A DNA stretch of 20,000 bases from Paulinella micropora (GCA_019918135.1 WBZZ01006229.1:70001-90000), one strand, 5' to 3'; shown: positions 8,434 to 17,652, numbered from the stretch's first letter. Numbers and translations: made by a program. Notes: generated from the letters alone by a model not told the origin.

Positions 8434-8615
8434 TCGGGATGCGGAGGCTATGATGGCGGTGGCAGGCACAAGGAGACCCTGCGACTCCGAGCATCATAAG
8501 TTTGGAAGGCAATAGTCAGCCTACGGTGAAGTGTACTGTACAAGTATAGAGGCCCCCGCCTGGATGAGATAGTTTAGCGCCCGCAAGAAGACTAGACAAA
8601 CTAGAAGCCTCCGCA

Positions 8616-8856
8616 ATGCAGGGACCTAGTTCTATGAGTAGGCGGAATAGAAAAATTGTTATCAATAATAACTTCCTACAAAACCGTCCTTTAGTCAAAC
8701 AGGTAGAAGGATTCACAGACGAAGGCCCCCAAAAACCTGACTCAGACTCGTGAATACTCGAAGACTAAGATTGCTAGAACACTTAGAACCAATGGCCACA
8801 CTGCACACGACATTACACATCAGTGGACAACAGATGGGACTCATGGGATCAACTGA
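8616..8856 (+). pseudogene. Copia-like gag N-terminal fragment
   Basis: From an ATG at 8616, about 45 codons are open to a TGA at 8751 (includes NRKIVINNNFLQNRPLVKQ). Coding character then continues in another frame from about 8746 to a TGA at 8854. The two segments overlap by a few bases, as expected from a one-base indel. No catalytic motif is present. Assignment to gag is by position ahead of the zinc knuckle. Confidence 0.5.
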
Positions 8857-8868
8857 CACACAAAGTAG

Positions 8869-9270
8869 TACAAGTTGCTTAATCACACATTGAGGATGTA
8901 TAAGGAAGTAGTGACACCCCGGTGGCAGAGAGCCAGGCAAACCAGTCACTGTAGTAGTAGTAGTAGTATGAACTTTGGTACAGTTTCGACTATGAAAGAC
9001 TCTGAACTAAAATGCTACTGCTGTAAGCAGAATGGGCACGTGTGTTATGAATGTACATCTAGATGTGTGAAGACAGATTGCAGAGAGGGCAAAAGTGGAG
9101 TCAGACACACAGGCAGTGAATGTTCTTTCACTAAAGCAATAACAGCCAGACAGGGAAAGACAGGCAATCCTAAGAACATGGCAAAGACAGATCCAAAAAG
9201 CCCACTCACAAGGATTGCTCTTCTGACAAACCTAATTCTAGACACAAATCTAAGAAAGGTAGCAACCTAA
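8869..9270 (+). pseudogene. Copia-like gag fragment with CCHC zinc knuckle
   Basis: The open stretch contains CYCCKQNGHVCYEC, an exact CX2CX4HX4C knuckle, the RNA-binding motif of retroelement nucleocapsids. It is followed by Cys- and Lys/Arg-rich sequence. The frame has no ATG before the knuckle and starts right after a stop at 8866, so it is a continuation of the broken gag. After about 9,170 the better coding continuation is in another frame. Confidence 0.7.
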
Positions 9271-9446
9271 ACAAACGAAAAGGACCTAGGAAGGAAAAGT
9301 CCATTTGTGTAGGAGAAGAGCAGGAAGATGAAGAGAGCGAACAATCACAAGATGAAAGAGAGACAATAGGTCCACCTGAAGACGTCGATGTAGAATCATC
9401 AGAACATTCAGATCATTATGAGAGTCAGAGAGATGACTATATATAA
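9174..9446 (+). pseudogene. Copia-like gag: basic then acidic linker
   Basis: This frame runs 90 codons from after a TAA at 9171 to a TAA at 9444. It is strongly basic (KKGSNLNKRKGPRKEKS), then strongly acidic (GEEQEDEESEQSQDE). No domain recognised. It probably continues the preceding knuckle fragment after an indel. Confidence 0.5.
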
Positions 9447-9869
9447 TGATGAGCCTGAAGATGCCTTACAACTTGTTCAGTGGATTCATATGCATGTAGA
9501 AGAGAAAAAGAAGGAGAGTAAGAGAAGACCTCACCCTGACCCTATCCCTATTCCTCTACCCCACATGCACCAACATGTTAATCCCCTAGCTAGATCTCCC
9601 CAAGAGTTCAGAGGGATTAACCCCGACATTTTTCGTGTCCCCTATTTTACTAGTGACTTTTTCCTCAAGTACGCACTGTTAGAAGCTCAGAGTAGATACG
9701 TAGGACGTGATCTTCCTCTAGTCTTGAGCTCTACGGAGTAGTCCCCCCGGATACTGTTCCTCTTGTCCCAGTCAGACTTAATTATGCCAATATGTGGAGA
9801 TCAAGGAAGATAAAGTCCTCAAAGAAGTTTTTGATCCCAGATAATAATAGAGAGTGTAGGCATAGTTGA
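9418..9869 (+). pseudogene. Copia-like gag region fragment of unknown function
   Basis: One frame runs 9418-9741, with a Pro/His-rich stretch and an aromatic segment near FRVPYFTSDFFLKYALLEA. A second frame continues coding character from about 9720 to a TGA at 9867. The switch point near 9735 is consistent with an indel. I recognise no domain. Confidence 0.45.
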
Positions 9870-10452
9870 GAAGACAGGCATGAGATGTAAGTGGACTGTA
9901 GGTGGCTGCAGAAAGGGAGGACCAGGGGCTAGCTGTGCTTGGAGGTTACTTAAGTTTAACAACTGTGAGTGGCACAGACCTAGACTTAACCCTAACTCAA
10001 ATAAGAGCCCGGAGATGACAGACGAAGCAATAGCTCTCATGATAGCCGCATTAGCAGAACTAAGAGACCCCACTCAATACGATCGAGTTTATTGTGGTAT
10101 TCCCAGAGATGAAGACGGTTGCCCCTTGCCCCCTCCTCACCTCATGGAGATCTCTAGTCAGGTGCCGGCAGACGAATTAGAGGTAGGTACTATGGCTTTG
10201 TGTTTGAACAGTGAAAAGCCTATATCGCCCCATATCCTAAGTACGGAAAACGCCAGCCGCAGCCCAGAAGAAGTAGAGGCCACCCCAAGTGAAAGCAAAG
10301 CACAGGGAGTTAATGAGACTGCCCAGACAGATCAATCAGGAAGAGAGGAAGAGGACACAGAGTTCTTTGAGCACACACCGGGAGATTGGAGGGACCCAAG
10401 CAGTAGTCAGTATGGCCAGTTTCCCATATGTGGATGTCCCCCGATGATCTGA
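9835..10452 (+). pseudogene. Unrecognised coding fragment between gag and protease of the copia-like element
   Basis: The frame opens after a stop at 9832 and runs to a TGA at 10,450, with an internal ATG at 9880. The first part is Cys/Trp-rich (CKWTVGGCRKGG, SCAWRLLKFNNCEW), which could be a metal-binding or compact fold. The rest is acidic and hydrophilic. It is not a known gag domain to me. Copia gags are usually shorter than the roughly 2.6 kb here, so this could be an extra domain or a captured sequence. Confidence 0.45.
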
Positions 10453-10868
10453 TTGCATCGGAGTGCAAAACAACAGCGATAGGACGTAGACTTTCCATGG
10501 AAACCCCGGATACCCCAGGTAATCAAGACAAGATAGTGTCAGACGACAGTGGGGGAGAAACTGCTATCCGCCGGCGAGGAAAGAGCAGCTATAGATCCTA
10601 CGTCCTTGAGGTCAAGAGCTTACCATCATTACTCCCGGCACCGGCATCTAGTAGCAGCTCAGATAGTACTACAGGCCCTTCTAGTTTTATTAGCTCAAGT
10701 AGCTCCTCTAGTACCACAGGACCTCATAAAGGTAGTAAGACTTGTAGCTCCTCTAGTACCACAGGACCTCTAAAAGTTAGTAAGGCTAGTAGTTCTTCTA
10801 GTACAACAGGCCTAGTAAGTAGCAGCAGTAGTGCAAGCCACTATCGCTACTACAGACCCCATAAATAG
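10428..10868 (+). pseudogene. Ser/Thr-rich repeat segment
   Basis: 146 open codons overlap the previous fragment in another frame. Residues from about 75 on are Ser-rich, with a repeated block of type SSSSTTGP-x-K-x-SK, coded by an imperfect minisatellite (about 10,690-10,830). Ser codons vary, so it is not a simple microsatellite. Probably a disordered linker of the retroelement protein. Coding character continues in another frame for about 18 codons after the stop. Confidence 0.45.
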
Positions 10869-10968
10869 TTCTGAGAGTACTATAAGCTCAGCCAGTGCCA
10901 GCAACGTTAACCATTGGTAGTGGTAGTGTGCCTAAGGTTAACCCAGACAAGAGAGTTATTTCACTCAA

Positions 10969-11187
10969 TTGTTTGACGCCGTGCACCGGGGGAGTTTCAA
11001 TGCGGGACGAAATGTTAAAAGTCTTTTATTCGTTGGGAGTGAGGACCCCGAAGCTACCCAGGTAGCTATAAGTTATCCTTATCTAGCCTACACTGATTCG
11101 CACCCGTTTCTTCAGAAGATCTTAGGTCCAGTAGGTAGGCCCAGTCCTATCGAGGACGAACCGGGAGCTGACGAGGAAGATAGCTAG
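10969..11187 (+). pseudogene. Copia-like fragment upstream of protease
   Basis: 72 codons open without an ATG (first codon TTG), including SLLFVGSEDPEATQVAISYP and an acidic end. An overlapping frame (about 10,930-11,080) is also open. Which one is ancestral is unclear. No domain recognised. Confidence 0.35.
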
Positions 11188-11222
11188 ACGAGGAAGGATA
11201 TGGAGGTGCCACTGGTAGTATC

Positions 11223-12359
11223 ATGCACAACGTCCAGGCTATAGTCAATTTATCTAGAGATAGTATTATTGACGATAGTGCGCGTAGCACAAATATATCA
11301 CCTAACAAAGAGCTCTTCACTAATCTAGTGAAAGGACAGTCTAAGTTCAGGACCGCAAATAGCATTATATCTACATGCCTCAAAGGGAAGATGTCAGTTC
11401 AGCTAGCGGGAGTTGGAGAGGAGTTGGACGCAGTTGCCAAGAATGCGGTTTATAACCCCGATCTGCCCTATACCCTGATATCCACTGCCACTTGGGATAA
11501 TTGCGGTAACGCAGTTTTACATCAGAACGGACAGATCATCTTGTTAGATAAGCCCATTCCGGTAGAGAAGGGAGCAATACTTGCGCAAGGTCGCAGAGCG
11601 CCTAACAACATATATGTCTGGGATAAGCCTAACAACATATATGTCTGGGATAAACCGGGCACGAGGCAACTAGACCCTAATCTTATCTTTGACCCAAATA
11701 CAGGAAAGCAGGTTAGCAATAGAGCGAAGCTTGCCAAACTGAAGAGTCACAGTAAAAAGCATATTAACCACAACACTAGCTCAACACCCAAACAACAACT
11801 TATTGCACCAAATGCTATCACAGATGATCCATTTGGTGGAAATGTATCTGCGTGCGTATGTGGTTGGGGATGTGTTCATGGCTCTGACTATGTGCCCTAC
11901 AATGATGAATGTGACACTGAACTTGGAGAAAAGGCAGTTGACAACACATACCATTTCTCATACTTTCTACCTGTTGTCCGTCCTGATGCGAGTAAGAACG
12001 TCCATTTTGTCATACTTCACCGCATGGCATTACATAGAGGCGGTGCAGCAATCGAGAGGTTAGCTCAATCACAAGGCAGGACGATTATCGGAAAGAACTG
12101 GAGAGAGGCAGTGAGGAGATGTGAGTGTTGTAACATGGCAAAGATCAGAGCGTTGGATCACAACACTAAGAACAAACACGATAGGGATTGGGCCCCAGGT
12201 GAGTGCTTAGGTATGGATACACAGTTTTATCCAGTCATATCCCATGATGGCCATGGTAAGAAATATAAATACACAATTAAGTGTGTAGCATGCGGATTTG
12301 TCAAGGACGCGTACGACTATCTAAAGCAAAAAAACGAGTTTTCCGATTATTTCCTATAG
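11223..12359 (+). pseudogene. Copia-like protease remnant, pre-integrase zinc domain and start of integrase core
   Basis: 378 codons end at an in-frame TAG (12,357). Residues 14-30 match the copia protease active-site region, but the D-S-G motif reads D18-S19-A20. Residues 72-88 match the protease C-terminal motif (VYNPDLPYTLIST). The pre-integrase zinc site is H266, H271, C300, C303. The integrase core begins with GECLGMD (D332 catalytic). A 27-bp tandem duplication gives the doubled PNNIYVWDK at about 127-144. A Cys-rich stretch (CVCGWGC) at 211-217 is unexplained. The same frame continues past the TAG with the rest of the core, so this is a single premature stop. Confidence 0.8.
11607..11660 (+). 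repeat. 27-bp tandem duplication in the copia-like pol
   Basis: CCTAACAACATATATGTCTG plus GGATAA(G/A) occurs twice in direct succession. The copies differ only in the last base. The frame is preserved (nine codons). Confidence 0.85.
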
Positions 12360-12851
12360 GCTATTGCCTTCTTTGAGCGCCAGACTGGCAACACTGTCAG
12401 AATGGTCAAGTCCGACCAAGAATATAGTGGATATAAAGTTTTCAATGCCTGGCTTCGAAGAACAGGAGTAGAATTGCACCCATCCCCTAAGAGCCATAGT
12501 CAAAGTAACGCAGTGGCTCGGATTGAAAGGTCACATCAAACTATGGAAGGCCCCGCGACAGCGGCCAGACTTGACGCCGGTTGCCCATAAGCTTTCGGAC
12601 AGACATGGAGAAAAACTCTATTATATATAGAATTCCTAACGCAAACTGCAAGTTTAAAGGAATTTCCACTATTTGAGGTCATCTTTAGAAAGAAATCGCT
12701 CATGTCACATATGAAATCCATTGGTTGTGCAGCGATCATGCCGGAAGGTGGGCTCGGAAAGCAAGAAGGGAGAGCCCAAAGCGGCGTCCCGGTCATATTC
12801 TTAGGTTATGAACCGATTACCGTGCACGTGGCAGGTTACTATCGGGTGTAG
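12360..12851 (+). pseudogene. Copia-like integrase: second half of core and C-terminal region
   Basis: In the same frame as the preceding segment but between stops (TAG 12,357; TAA 12,588; TAG 12,849). It carries the second catalytic Asp (VKSDQEYSG, codon 12,414) and the catalytic Glu (VARIERSHQT), with 36 residues between. Then comes a region typical of copia integrase C-termini: FEVIFRKKSLMSHMKSIGCA and FLGYE. The stops are point changes in otherwise recognisable sequence, so inactivation was by substitution here. Confidence 0.75.
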
Positions 12852-13202
12852 GACCCATAGGCCAGCGCATTGATGGTGACCTGCATAATGTCACTGACAG
12901 ATTTGATGTAAACCGGATGGGGAAGCGTGTAGCTGCTAGAGTTGTCAGAATGGAACCACAGGAAGAAGCTTCTGAAGCTTGAGAGGGTTGATCAAGCCTT
13001 GGAATCATCTAGTACAGAACAGCCAGCCCCAAAGCTTAGTACTCCAGCCGGGCCAGGGGAGAAGTAAATGAGGACGATCAGGTAGACGGTGTCACCCGGA
13101 CGATTTAGATTCTTAGGAGACTCTGAGCATGCCTTTTCTAATTTGGGTCTGGGGTCGAATCCTAGTAGCCTCGGATCACGGATTCCGAAGCTGGTAGTTG
13201 AC
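12848..13202 (+). pseudogene. Copia-like linker after integrase, frameshifted
   Basis: Coding character switches between two frames: 12,848-12,982, 12,981-13,067, 13,061-13,108 and 13,086-13,205. Segments overlap by a few bases, as expected from indels. Composition is charged, then Ser/Pro-rich, like the variable linker between integrase and reverse transcriptase in copia elements. The reverse transcriptase that should follow is not found. Confidence 0.45.
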
Positions 13203-14666
13203 TGAGATATCTAGTTTCTTGTCACTACAGTCTCGCATCTTCTTATTAAGTTCAAGTTCATCTTTTCAAGTTCCCTACTTATTGTATATTTTCCTGTCTT
13301 TTCCGGCAACTTATTTTTTTACTTTAGTTACGCTTTTTCGACGTTTTTACGTATTTTTGTCAACAATGCGTTTCCGTAGCAAACCGGCCAGGCCGAGCTA
13401 TTTATATGTGAAAAATTCTTGGCCGCAGTGGCTGACGGCAACAATACGATTGCCATTTCTCATAAGATGGAATAACACCGAAACCGCTTCTCGGAAGCGA
13501 GCATAGCAATTCTCACAAAAGGCTACGATTGTCTTCTAGCAAGAAAGGGAGCGAGGGTTGAACGATCGGTCTTTTGATCTTTTATGTTTTCTGATTAAGC
13601 ATTTGGTTCTGATTAAATAAAATCATTTCATTATCATCGTCTGTCACTGTGACTGCAGAATGAGAAGATGTGGTAGCAAGACTCTAGTCATTCATGTGGC
13701 GGGCCGGTTCTATCAGAGTTTGTTGGACGTCAGGTGACAATATGCAGGTTCAATGATATGAAGATTGGCCAGGGAGCCTACGGCCAGGCACGGTTTGTGA
13801 AAGGTTCTCCTTGAGTCGAGTCTAAGACTCTTGAATCCGACCGATGCGTGTGAACGGTGCATATCGGCGTTGGCGTTAGTGAGGCAAAATCAGGTGACCC
13901 GGGGCCTTCCCTTAAGTCATGGTAACGCGGCTGAGAGTGGCGCGGCCACTTGGTAACTTCTGCTCCGCTGCTCGAGGGTTATGCGTAGGTATCACCGTGA
14001 CGGCGGAGCATCACGATCATGATATATATTAATACTTGCGGCTTGAATCACGGTGGGAAAAGCACGACGCTGCGGTCTCCGCTCACTGCATATTGACAGT
14101 TCACCGCTTGAATTCATTAAACCCCCCCCCTCCACCACCACCACCGCTCGATTCTCCCCCCTCCCTCAGAGTCTCACTCCTAGTAGTTACTGTACTGAGT
14201 CACGTAGTAGTGGCAGTGCTAAGTATCAATATTGTCAGTAAGAATCATTATTAACAAAAGTGTTTGTCTCTCAGTTGCGTCACGGTAAATTTAAATAGAC
14301 TCACACTCCAGAACCCCGTAAAGCCCAAGCTCTTTACAATACTGGCGAATATCCCTCCACAAAGGTGCGGAGCAAGGACACTTCAGGTGCAGTAAGTAAC
14401 CCTACTGGTCACTGTCTTCCAACTACAAATCATTGAAATGTGGCTGCAAAGTTTCATGATACCTCAGGCGCCTCAGTCAAAGTCACGTTTTCAAGTAGTT
14501 CTTTATACAATCTTTTATTAATACTTTCTAAGGATACTCTAGTATTAATAGCAAACTTGACTAGTCGAACTTTGATCTACGCTTTCTTACGCAAGCACGG
14601 TTTAAGTACGCTTTCTCCGTCAATATTAGCAACTGTAACGATTCTGAGACGATCGTTGGCACAAGC

Positions 14667-14696
14667 TTGAACTTCAAGCAAGGACTTCAAGTTCAA
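14667..14696. repeat. Short inverted repeat (hairpin)
   Basis: TTGAACTTCAAG and CTTCAAGTTCAA form 12-bp arms with one mismatch and a 6-bp loop. Confidence 0.7.
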
Positions 14697-14697
14697 A

Positions 14698-14836
14698 CGA
14701 CGTGCTCAGTAAGGTCGTAATAATATCTCAAATGTCTTGAGCTTGACAGATTGGCCTATTGTCGACGTGCTGAGTATGGGCGTAATAATATCTCAAAAGT
14801 CTCAACATGGTCGAGTTTGATAGATTGGCCACTTGT
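14698..14836 (+). repeat. Diverged tandem duplication (about 65 and 74 bp)
   Basis: Both units start CGACGTGCT-AGTA, contain CGTAATAATATCTCAAA and end in AGATTGGCC-A-TTGT. The second unit is longer by a small insertion around CAACATGG. Confidence 0.75.
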
Positions 14837-15182
14837 CAAGTTGTCGTGAGTAATGTCTACCGTACTTTCTGAACATGATGACAATTTTTATCGGTCACTT
14901 ACACAAACTAGGGTCAGGTTACCGATAAAACTTCTTATGTGACGCGCCAAGTTTGACGTTCTGCGGTTTCGCCGGCCCGGCTCGCCCGTAAAACGCATCG
15001 AATTCTTGGCTTGCCGCATAATATACTATTCCGAGATGTCACGCCTTCAATTGAAGGGTATGCTTTTCGGTACTTTTGCCAGAATAATTTTGATATGCTT
15101 ACAGACTATAATATTCGTATGTTCAAATGTTGGATGATTTTCCTGATTACAAACTAAGTCTGAAGTTGAAGGATGAAATAGC

Positions 15183-15212
15183 AGAGAGAGAGAGAGAGAG
15201 AAAAAGAGAGAG

Positions 15213-15243
<31 letters not shown>
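15183..15243 (+). repeat. (GA)n microsatellite
   Basis: About 60 bp of GA repeats with short A-run interruptions. Confidence 0.95.
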
Positions 15244-15287
15244 TTTCGCACTGGTAAGAAGCAGCCCCGACCAATGTGTGTTTTAAA

Positions 15288-15303
15288 GCTCTCTCTTCTC
15301 TCT

Positions 15304-15378
<75 letters not shown>
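15288..15378 (+). repeat. (CT)n microsatellite
   Basis: About 90 bp of CT repeats, opposite in sense to the flanking GA tracts. Confidence 0.95.
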
Positions 15379-15381
<3 letters not shown>

Positions 15382-15439
15382 CAATGTGTCTTTTAAAGCT
15401 TGAGGTAGCGTTGTTGCGGGTGTAAGCGCCGTACGCATT

Positions 15440-15487
<48 letters not shown>
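15440..15487 (+). repeat. (GA)n microsatellite
   Basis: About 48 bp of GA repeats between cassette copies. Confidence 0.95.
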
Positions 15488-15489
<2 letters not shown>

Positions 15490-15603
15490 TTGCACGGGTA
15501 AGTAGCAGCCCCGACCGATGTGTGTTTTAAAGCTTGAGGTAGCGTTTTTGCGGGTGTAAGCGCCGTATGTACTGTCCAACGCCACCGTAGATCATTAGGC
15601 GTT

Positions 15604-15655
15604 CCCACATCATGACCTGTGATAATACATGCGTTAGCTTAGAACATCAAGATGG
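15604..15655 (+). repeat. 52-bp direct repeat, left copy
   Basis: Begins CCCACATCATGACCTGT, ends AGATGG. It matches 15,904-15,957 with a few substitutions and single-base indels. The pair brackets the first MITE-like element. Confidence 0.8.
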
Positions 15656-15681
15656 ATACGTGACATCAAAGACAGCACATC

Positions 15682-15892
15682 AGAAGTTCCTATTTCTTAA
15701 TCACAACGAACAACTACTTCAAGCGCTTCGATCTCAGTCAGTGCTTGCATCTACAGCCTGTGTTATGGCTCATTAGAAAGCTCTTGATGAGAGCTTTTAA
15801 ACGAGCCACTACACACGCCCTCAAGATCAGAAGCGGCTGAGAACGAAGAGTTTAAAATCATTGCTCATTGTGGTTAAAGACAAGGAACTTCT
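15682..15892 (+). mobile_element. MITE-like element, copy 1
   Basis: 211 bp bounded by 10-bp perfect terminal inverted repeats AGAAGTTCCT and AGGAACTTCT, with no coding capacity. A second copy lies at 17,656-17,862. Short terminal inverted repeats, small size and multiple copies fit a miniature inverted-repeat transposable element. No clear target-site duplication is visible, so a larger repeat containing the hairpin is also possible. Confidence 0.55.
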
Positions 15893-15903
15893 CGTGCATG
15901 CCT

Positions 15904-15957
15904 CCCACACCATGACCTGTTATAATACATTGCGTTAGATTAGAACCATCCAGATGG
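15904..15957 (+). repeat. 54-bp direct repeat, right copy
   Basis: Partner of 15,604-15,655. A shorter relic with TTACATTAGAACATCAA occurs near 16,154. Confidence 0.8.
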
Positions 15958-15969
15958 CTGTAAGAAACA

Positions 15970-15971
15970 TC

Positions 15972-16009
<38 letters not shown>

Positions 16010-16106
16010 TAGATATGTTTGGTCTATCAGCTCTGCATATCTGAAGACATAGTCAGATAGATAGATAGACAGATAGGTAGGTAGGTAGGTAGGTAGATAG
16101 GTAGGT

Positions 16107-16138
<32 letters not shown>
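15970..16138 (+). repeat. TAGA/TAGG tetranucleotide microsatellites
   Basis: Two blocks (about 15,971-16,012 and 16,052-16,138) of GATA repeats, with TAGG interruptions in the second, around a short unique spacer. Confidence 0.95.
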
Positions 16139-16176
16139 GTATGCGTATATCTGTTACATTAGAACATCAAACATAG

Positions 16177-16178
<2 letters not shown>

Positions 16179-16221
<43 letters not shown>
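16179..16221. repeat. T43 homopolymer (A43 on the - strand)
   Basis: An uninterrupted run of about 43 T. On the - strand it is an A43 tract beginning 25 bp after the stop codon of the exon at 16,247-16,345. Confidence 0.9.
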
Positions 16222-16222
<1 letters not shown>

Positions 16223-16246
16223 TTGTTTGTGCGTATGTGTGTTGTA

Positions 16247-16345
16247 TTAGAAGATTGAAAGATAGACCAGCACGGTGTTGACGGCCATCAGCGACAGCAG
16301 CAGGAGGCGGAACGGAACGGGCATCAGAGTAGTGTTCCAGCCATT
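16247..16345 (-). CDS. Last exon of a membrane-protein gene; possible P5-type ATPase C-terminus
   Basis: 32 codons and TAA. A good 3' splice site precedes it: pyrimidine-rich GGTTGTGTTGTTTAG, with a CACTAAC branch-point-like motif 25 nt upstream (16,370-16,376). It starts in phase 0, matching the end of the exon at 18,572-18,731. 25 of 32 codons end in G or C, unlike the AT-rich surroundings. The product reads NGWNTTLMPVPFRLLLLSLM and then a hydrophobic end. A polar N-T-T-x-M-P segment, then FRLLLLSL and an Asn, resembles the last membrane span of P5B ATPases (ATP13A family), which pump polyamines or cations in endo-lysosomal membranes. The exon structure is solid; the family is tentative. 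Unusually, almost no tail follows the span. Confidence 0.6.
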   Translation of the reverse strand, partial: NGWNTTLMPVPFRLLLLSLMAVNTVLVYLSIF

Positions 16346-16362
16346 CTAAACAACACAACCGA

Positions 16363-17652
16363 ATGTAATGTTAGTGTAATGGTAATGGTAATGGTAATGG
16401 TAATGGTAAATGGTAATGGTAATGGTCATGTACTGGTCATGGTAATATAATGGTCATGTAATGGTAATGTAATGGTAATGTAATAGTAATGTGATGGTAA
16501 TGTAATGGTAATGTGATGGTAATATGATGGTAATGTGATGGTAACGTAATGGTAACGTAATGGTAACGTAATGGTAACGTAATCAAAATGGTAATGTCAT
16601 GGTACGGTAATGTAATGGTATGGTAATGTAATGGCAATTGAATGGCAATGTAATGGTAATGTAATGGCAATATAACGGTAACGTAATGGTAACGTAATGG
16701 TAATGTAATGGTAATGTAATGGTCATATAATGGTAATGTGATGGTAATGTGGTGGCAATGTGATGGTAACGTAATGGTAATCTAATGGTTCAGTAATGGT
16801 AATGGTATGGTAATGCAATGGTATGGCAATGTAATGGCCATGTAATGGCAATTTAATGGCAATTTATTGGTAATGTAATAGTAATGTAATGGTAATGTGG
16901 TAACGTAATTGTAATGCCATGGTAATGTGATGGTAATGTGATGGTAATGAAATGGTGATGTGATGGTAATGTAATGGTGATGTAATGGTAATGGTTAAGG
17001 AATGGCAATGAAATGGTATGGTAATGTAATGTAATGGCAATATAATGGCAATGTAATGGCAATGTAATGGCAATTTAATGGCAATTTATTGGTCATGTAA
17101 TAGCAATATAATGGTAACGTAAGGGTAACGTAATGGTAATGTAATGGTAATGTAATGGTAATATAATGGTAATGTAATGGTAATGCGGTGGTAATGTGAT
17201 GGTAATGTAATGGCAATATGTAATGGTTCAGTAATGGTAATGTCATGGTATGGTAATGTAATGGTATGGCAATGTAATGGCCATGTAATGGCAATTTAAT
17301 GGCAATTTATTGGTAATGTAGTGGTAATGTAATGGTAATGTTATGGTAACGTAATGGTAATGTAATGGTAACGTAATGGTAACGTAATGGTAATGTGATG
17401 GTAATGTAATGGTAATGTAATGGTCATGTAATGGTCATGTAATGGTAATGGTTAAGGAATGGTAATGTAATTGTATGGTAATGTAATGGCATGACAATGT
17501 AATGGCAATGTAATGGCAATTTAATGGCAATTTATTGGTAATGTTATGGTAATGTTATGGTAACGTAATGGGAATGTAATGGTAATGTGATGGCAATGTA
17601 ATGGTCATATGTAATGGTCATATGTAATGGTCATGCCATGCTAAGGTAATTT
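16363..17652 (+). repeat. TAATGG-type satellite with 222-bp higher-order period
   Basis: About 1.28 kb of variants of TAATGG and the 11-mer TAATGGTAATG. The diagnostic segment GGCAATTTAATGGCAATTTA recurs at 16,847, 17,069, 17,290 and 17,515, giving a period of 221-225 bp. Variants GGTTCAG (16,787 and 17,225) and GGTTAAGG (16,993 and 17,450) alternate, suggesting a two-unit (about 445 bp) arrangement. Long His/Tyr-rich frames on the - strand are by-products of the repeat. Confidence 0.9.

Larger units (their letters stand above)
8434..13202 (+). mobile_element. Degraded Ty1/copia-type retrotransposon body (gag, protease, integrase)
   Basis: Coding segments in order are a gag-like region with a CCHC knuckle, hydrophilic and Ser-rich stretches, a protease remnant, a pre-integrase zinc domain and an integrase core with D, D and E. 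Integrase directly after protease is the Ty1/copia order, opposite to gypsy. The frame changes many times and stops interrupt it. No reverse transcriptase or RNase H follows: after the integrase C-terminus a broken linker runs to about 13,202 and coding signal ends. No LTRs were found, so outer limits are unknown; the left end continues into the segment before 735. Frame decay suggests it is older than the gypsy copy inside it. Confidence 0.8.
13203..15182. other. Intergenic stretch without recognised gene
   Basis: No coding region is supported. It contains a perfect GC-rich hairpin GTGGCGCGGCCAC (13,937-13,949), an 8-bp inverted repeat TGCTCCGC/GCGGAGCA (13,961-14,010), a C9 run (14,122-14,130), an inverted repeat at 14,667-14,696 and a diverged tandem duplication at 14,698-14,836. 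Open frames such as 13,198-13,506 are Phe/Ser-rich readings of AT-rich DNA without gene character. Confidence 0.6.
15244..15576 (+). repeat. Minisatellite cassette with embedded dinucleotide tracts
   Basis: A unique cassette occurs in three partial copies (about 15,244-15,290, 15,379-15,440 and 15,487-15,576). Its halves are GCAC-GGTAAG-AGCAGCCCCGACC-ATGTGT-TTTTAAAGCT and TGAGGTAGCGTT-TTGCGGGTGTAAGCGCCGTA. The copies are separated by a (CT)n tract (15,288-15,378) and a (GA)n tract (15,440-15,487). Confidence 0.8.

Noticed and set aside
13140..13175. T-arm-like sequence (GGGGTCGAATCC) suggesting a tRNA
   Set aside because: A T-stem can be drawn, but no A-box, anticodon arm or acceptor stem is found, and the region reads as part of the broken copia linker.
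15047..15608. ORFs rich in Ser-Leu or Arg-Glu
   Set aside because: Translations of (CT)n and (GA)n tracts.
16437..17294. Several - strand ORFs rich in His, Tyr, Thr and Leu
   Set aside because: They are translations of the TAATGG satellite; all phases stay open because the repeat lacks stops.
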